Source: OLB6 sp964525565
GTDB lineage: Bacteria > Bacteroidota > Ignavibacteria > Kapaibacteriales > Kapaibacteriaceae
NCBI GenBank assembly: GCA_964525565.1
Contig: CAZGHI010000010.1
Location: 6,029-70,028, forward strand
DNA: 64,000 nucleotides
Reading direction: 5' to 3'
Part shown: piece by piece, positions 60,961-64,000 of the stretch
How positions within the stretch are numbered: position 1 is the stretch's first letter
Layout: each line of letters opens with the position of its first letter
Translations under genes and position numbers: made by a program
The notes under the pieces: model-generated
The model's database searches: none
Seen by the model: the letters and a program-made list of their open reading frames with translations, nothing else
What the model was told of the DNA's origin: nothing

Positions 60961-63054
60961 TTAGTTATTACTTCTGCTCAGTTCAACCCAGTCAACTCCT
61001 GTCCAGATCAAAGTAATCGTGTCGTCGGCTCTTCCAACCCATGCACCGGTGAGGTTAACATTATTTGCTGCTGCATCAGGCATGCTGATATAGAAGGCTG
61101 TTGTTTCAATAATGCGAAGAATGAGAATCTGTCCTGTTTGCAAGCCATCGCTGAGAATCAATCCGGTTCTGTTTGCACCACCGGGATTGAGTACAACATA
61201 CGAGTTATTGCCTACGGTTACAGTGAAGTTGTTGGCAGGTACGTTTGTCGTGGCTGGTGGTCTGATTACAACTCCACCGGTAACATCTAAACTTGTCGAA
61301 GGTGTGTTGGTATTGATGCCAACACGAGTGGCGTCAGTCCCGGCCGTTGGGTGATTAAAAACTACAGAGTTAGCCTGTGTAACATTAGCTCCATACCCGA
61401 ACACAAAACTGTTGTTTCCTGACACGGTGTTGTTTTGCCCGGCGGAAAGACTATAGTTACTGGAGACTGTATTACCGGAACCACCGGCAATAGCGGAGTA
61501 GTTGCCTGTAATGTTATTACTTGAGCCACCGCCTATTGTTGAGTATTGTCCGTTCGAGATGTTGAAGGATCCTCCGAGAACTGATGCATGCAACGTCGCA
61601 GCCCGGTTATTGGCACCACCAACAACAATACCGTAGTTACCATCGGCCCTGTTCGATGTACCTCCAAGGATAGCGGAATAATCTCCGGACGCAGTTAAGG
61701 TTGCAGCTGTACGAACACCCATAAGGTCAATGGCATACAATCCGGGTGTACCTACAGTGCCGCTGGTATAAGGAAGTCGCCGACGAATGTTGCCCGATCC
61801 GGACGTAACTTCTTCAAAGATGGCTGTTCCTGCAGTCTGCCACGAGAGGTCGGCCGTAGTCCCGGAAATGCTGGAAATTGCCAGCACCTGCCCTGTTGTA
61901 CCTATGGAAGCCGGCAAAACGTAGGTGTGATTGTCCGGCATGCTGTTTGCCGATTTGAATGCAATAAAGTTTGAGCCGTTTGCTTGCAGTTCAAGGAACC
62001 GCAGTTCGCTTGTACTTCCTGCGGTTGCTGCATACGGGTCCAACTGAATACCATTACCCGATGTAGTGGAAGCATTAACCTGAAGTTTTGAGGTAATGCC
62101 TGTTATAACACCCAACCCAACATTACCGGCATTGTTGACAACACTGAGTGCAGTGCCCGCATTATTGCGCCACTCCGTTTGATTTGCTGTAAATCCTGCC
62201 GCCGGAGTAATCACTAACCCCGGTGCTCCGGTTTGCGTGAGCAGCATGTTCACATGGGGGTCGGTTCCGGCACCTGCATTAAACGCCGGGAATGCACTAA
62301 CTCCCCGAGCTCCGGAGATTTCAATACCCCAGTAGGAACCCATCTGCAGTCGTTGCCCGCCACCACCTTGCCAATAAATATCACCACCATCAGCAGCTAC
62401 ACGGAAGCGTCCTGATGTTCCACCGGATGTGCCGCGGAAGAGCAGTGCGCGAACAATAGAACTATTGTTTTCTGAGTTCAGCGAGATATCTCCACCAAGA
62501 ACTGTTAACCGATCGGTGGCTTGCGTCGCTGTACTGTTTGTTGGCGATGCTGCTGTTGTACCAAGTACCAGGTTTCCTGTATTCGTTGCGCCGCCAACAA
62601 GGCGAGCACGGAAAACATTGTTTGTGTTCAGGACAAGATCCTCTGCGTTGATTGTTCCCAGGAACGAACCGGAAACACCATCCCAACTTGCTGCAATGGT
62701 ATTGCCGGTTGTTAACCACCCTGCCGATGCCGACCACGATGGCAGCCCGCCGCTGAGGGTTAATACCTGGCCGTCCGACCCGGGTGGCAGCCACCCTAGC
62801 TGAACGTTGCTGCCTGACAAAGTTCCATACAAGATTGAACCCGTGGCACTGGTTGCGGCGGGCCACGTAAGCGACCATGAGCCTGCCGGAGTAGTTGCCG
62901 TGTTCGCGCGCTGGGAAAGGCGGCCATTGGTTGCATTTCTCAGAACGAGCGAATCCGTGAGTGTGCCTTGGGCAAGCCCCTTTCCAGCCCCAATAATGAG
63001 CATCAGGGCAGCAAGAAAGGCGGATAGGGGGCTATATCGTTTATTGGTTATCAC
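60961..63054 (-). CDS. Secreted fibre-like protein with 7 YadA-head-like repeats
   Basis: The 697-residue protein has a signal peptide (ALMLIIGAGKGLAQ). The first ~380 residues are a long tail-fibre-like region (LRNATNGRLSQRANTATTPAGSWSLTWPAATSATGSILYG; GQVLTLSGGLPSWSA; LRFLELQANGSNFIAFKSANSMPDNHTYVLPASIGTTGQVLAISS). The entry motif DLMGVRTAATLTASGD and seven beta-roll repeats follow, then a spacer (TRVGINTNTPSTSLDVTGG) and the C-terminal domain ending WVELSRSNN. The spacer and the fibre region resemble modules of phage tail fibres and Bacteroidota surface proteins. The start overlaps the stop of the preceding gene by 4 nt. Confidence 0.84.
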   Translation of the reverse strand: MITNKRYSPLSAFLAALMLIIGAGKGLAQGTLTDSLVLRNATNGRLSQRANTATTPAGSWSLTWPAATSATGSILYGTLSGSNVQLGWLPPGSDGQVLTLSGGLPSWSASAGWLTTGNTIAASWDGVSGSFLGTINAEDLVLNTNNVFRARLVGGATNTGNLVLGTTAASPTNSTATQATDRLTVLGGDISLNSENNSSIVRALLFRGTSGGTSGRFRVAADGGDIYWQGGGGQRLQMGSYWGIEISGARGVSAFPAFNAGAGTDPHVNMLLTQTGAPGLVITPAAGFTANQTEWRNNAGTALSVVNNAGNVGLGVITGITSKLQVNASTTSGNGIQLDPYAATAGSTSELRFLELQANGSNFIAFKSANSMPDNHTYVLPASIGTTGQVLAISSISGTTADLSWQTAGTAIFEEVTSGSGNIRRRLPYTSGTVGTPGLYAIDLMGVRTAATLTASGDYSAILGGTSNRADGNYGIVVGGANNRAATLHASVLGGSFNISNGQYSTIGGGSSNNITGNYSAIAGGSGNTVSSNYSLSAGQNNTVSGNNSFVFGYGANVTQANSVVFNHPTAGTDATRVGINTNTPSTSLDVTGGVVIRPPATTNVPANNFTVTVGNNSYVVLNPGGANRTGLILSDGLQTGQILILRIIETTAFYISMPDAAANNVNLTGAWVGRADDTITLIWTGVDWVELSRSNN
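61395..61697 (-). repeat. Coding array of 7 beta-roll repeats
   Basis: Units SGDYSAILGGTSNRA, DGNYGIVVGGANNRA, ATLHASVLGGSFNIS, NGQYSTIGGGSSNNI, TGNYSAIAGGSGNTV and two degenerate ones. Confidence 0.75.
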
Positions 63055-64000
63055 GGGTTGATAATCATCCAGTGAATGCTATACGTATTGTCAATCGTTG
63101 ACGATGTTCCAACTGTAATCTCATTGGTAGCAGCATTAATGTTGGTAACCATCCCGTGCACGCTGGGTCCTGACGGTCCAACGATGGTGATGTTCACCGT
63201 TGCACCGGCAATAAGGTCGAACCCGGTGGTAGGAATTACAAAGCTATTTGCAGGTGCCGCCGGAACGTACACTCCGCGGCCGATGCCAAGAACGGTAAAC
63301 AAGTCGGCTGTACTCCGTCTGCGTAAATCCCCGTTGTTATCGGCAGTAACCACGCCTTCCGTTCCTGCCACAACAGGGTCGGCACTCTGTGCGGCAAGAC
63401 TTACCAGTCGGACGTTTGCTGTTCCGGCTGTTCCTGCAACATGCAAACGATATCCGGCTGCTGCTGTGATTCCCAGTCCAAATTCTCCGGTGGCGTTGAA
63501 GCGGCCAACTTCTACATTGTTTGTACGGAAGGCAAGACCCACGTTGTCTGTTGTTCCCACAAAGTTTGTTGCCACGTTAGTACCTGCATTCCCTACCAAC
63601 GTCCACGCCGTTTCTCCAATTACTGCTGATGTACTTGCCTGACTAACATCGCCCGCTGTATTGGCCAACATTATCCTGTCGAAGCCGGCAGGGACCGTCG
63701 CTGCTGCTGCACCGCTGGTACTTTCAAAACGAACATTGGGTGTTCCTGCCGTACCATCTACATGCAACAGGTATCCGGCGGCGGCCGTTGTTCCCAGACC
63801 GAGTTCACCGGTGCTGTTAAAGCGGGCGATCTCCGTGTTATTCGTACGGAATACCAAGGGTTGTGCATCAGAGGTACCAACAAAGTTTACTGCCGGATTG
63901 GTGCCGGCATTCCCAAGCAGTGCCCATGCATTCTGGCTGATCACGGCTGCATATTCTACCTGGTCCACATTACCGGCATTATCGGCAACAAGAAAACGGT
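63051..64000 (-). CDS. Fibre-like secreted protein with ~109-residue modules, 5' end outside window
   Basis: The reading frame runs off the right edge (ten or more codons precede the GTG at 63968, with no stop), so only the C-terminal ~316 residues are visible. Two copies of a module lie here: W(A/T)L(L/V)GNAGTN..NFVGT.D...L.FRTNN.E..RFN.TGE.GLG.TAAAGY.LHV.GTAGT.NVR, spaced about 327 nt apart. The C-terminal domain differs from the three downstream paralogues (FDLIAGATVNITIVGPSGPSVHGM ... SIHWMIINP). The organisation resembles long tail-fibre-like surface proteins in Bacteroidota. It is the upstream-most visible gene of the operon; the promoter lies beyond the window. Confidence 0.78.
   Translation of the reverse strand, partial: RFLVADNAGNVDQVEYAAVISQNAWALLGNAGTNPAVNFVGTSDAQPLVFRTNNTEIARFNSTGELGLGTTAAAGYLLHVDGTAGTPNVRFESTSGAAAATVPAGFDRIMLANTAGDVSQASTSAVIGETAWTLVGNAGTNVATNFVGTTDNVGLAFRTNNVEVGRFNATGEFGLGITAAAGYRLHVAGTAGTANVRLVSLAAQSADPVVAGTEGVVTADNNGDLRRRSTADLFTVLGIGRGVYVPAAPANSFVIPTTGFDLIAGATVNITIVGPSGPSVHGMVTNINAATNEITVGTSSTIDNTYSIHWMIINP

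Noticed and set aside
57865..61697. CRISPR-like repetitive DNA
   Set aside because: The repetition is at protein level (14-residue units) with diverged DNA; no constant repeat with unique spacers.
63076..63642. 188-codon plus-strand open frame opposite the fibre-like gene
   Set aside because: Antisense to a repetitive secreted-protein gene; composition mirrors the repeats and no homology is recognisable.

Overview
The window looks like a draft chromosome of a Bacteroidota-lineage bacterium, most likely the Kapaibacteria/Ignavibacteria/Chlorobi side. The evidence is: C-terminal domains resembling type IX secretion (T9SS) sorting domains on several large secreted proteins; TAnnTTTG promoter boxes of the Bacteroidota type; DUF1573, DUF4920 and HYC_CC_PP-like secreted proteins; a TonB receptor; and mixed housekeeping operons at about 50% GC. 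The taxonomy is inference, since no rRNA gene is present. Runs of N at 2127-2140, 22978-22987, 23424-23448, 52493-52502 and 59877-59939 are assembly gaps; two of them interrupt lysS and one hides the start of a secreted-protein gene.

Layout, left part (1-33 kb). A thyX/di-heme peroxidase pair (-) is followed by about 1.1 kb with no confident gene. Then come an AIM24-like and a DUF4920 protein (-), dtd (+), a dual-lipoyl E2 acyltransferase, a TIGR01777 epimerase, rplI and rpsF (-), then an S1-domain protein, a FlgD-like secreted protein and a subtilase (+). Next are rlmD (-), corA, an N-acetylmuramoyl-L-alanine amidase and an MsbA-type ABC exporter (+); a GNAT and a GT39-like membrane glycosyltransferase (-); a site-2 protease with lysS (-); rlmB with kynU (-); a lipoprotein (+); and a stand-alone AtuA C-terminal domain (-). 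The compact operon panD / GlmU-like nucleotidyltransferase / methylmalonyl-CoA epimerase / gpmA / two exported TldD-PmbA-like proteins (+) closes this part. The first TldD-like gene is frameshifted in this assembly.

Middle (33-50 kb). A TonB receptor and a Cys-rich HYC_CC_PP-like protein (-) are divergent from a YjdI-CDGSH iron-sulfur fusion protein, two secreted proteins (one a HELHH metalloprotease-like protein) and a CcmA-like ATPase (+). Then follow DUF1573, an outer-membrane barrel-like protein and a large ASH-domain surface protein that is translationally coupled to nuoN and nuoM (-). A cytosolic TPR histidine kinase and a YCF48/BNR-repeat secreted protein (+) complete this part.

Right part (50.3-64 kb and beyond). 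One leftward run of at least nine secreted-protein genes, mostly overlapping or closely spaced, appears to be a single surface-structure operon. It contains a tail-fibre-like protein with ~109-residue modules (truncated by the window edge), three paralogues carrying 14-residue Gly-rich beta-roll repeats like YadA heads but without a YadA membrane anchor, a small NxGTI-type protein, two 706-residue proteins (one ending in a dockerin-like segment), a T9SS-sorted protein and a terminal barrel-like protein. This locus is the best candidate for an undescribed system.

Two genome-wide habits also stand out. Several TAnnTTTG-like boxes lie only 3-6 nt before start codons, which suggests leaderless mRNAs. 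Unusually long in-frame poly-C/G tracts (8-10 nt) lie mainly in genes for exported proteins and could be phase-variable.
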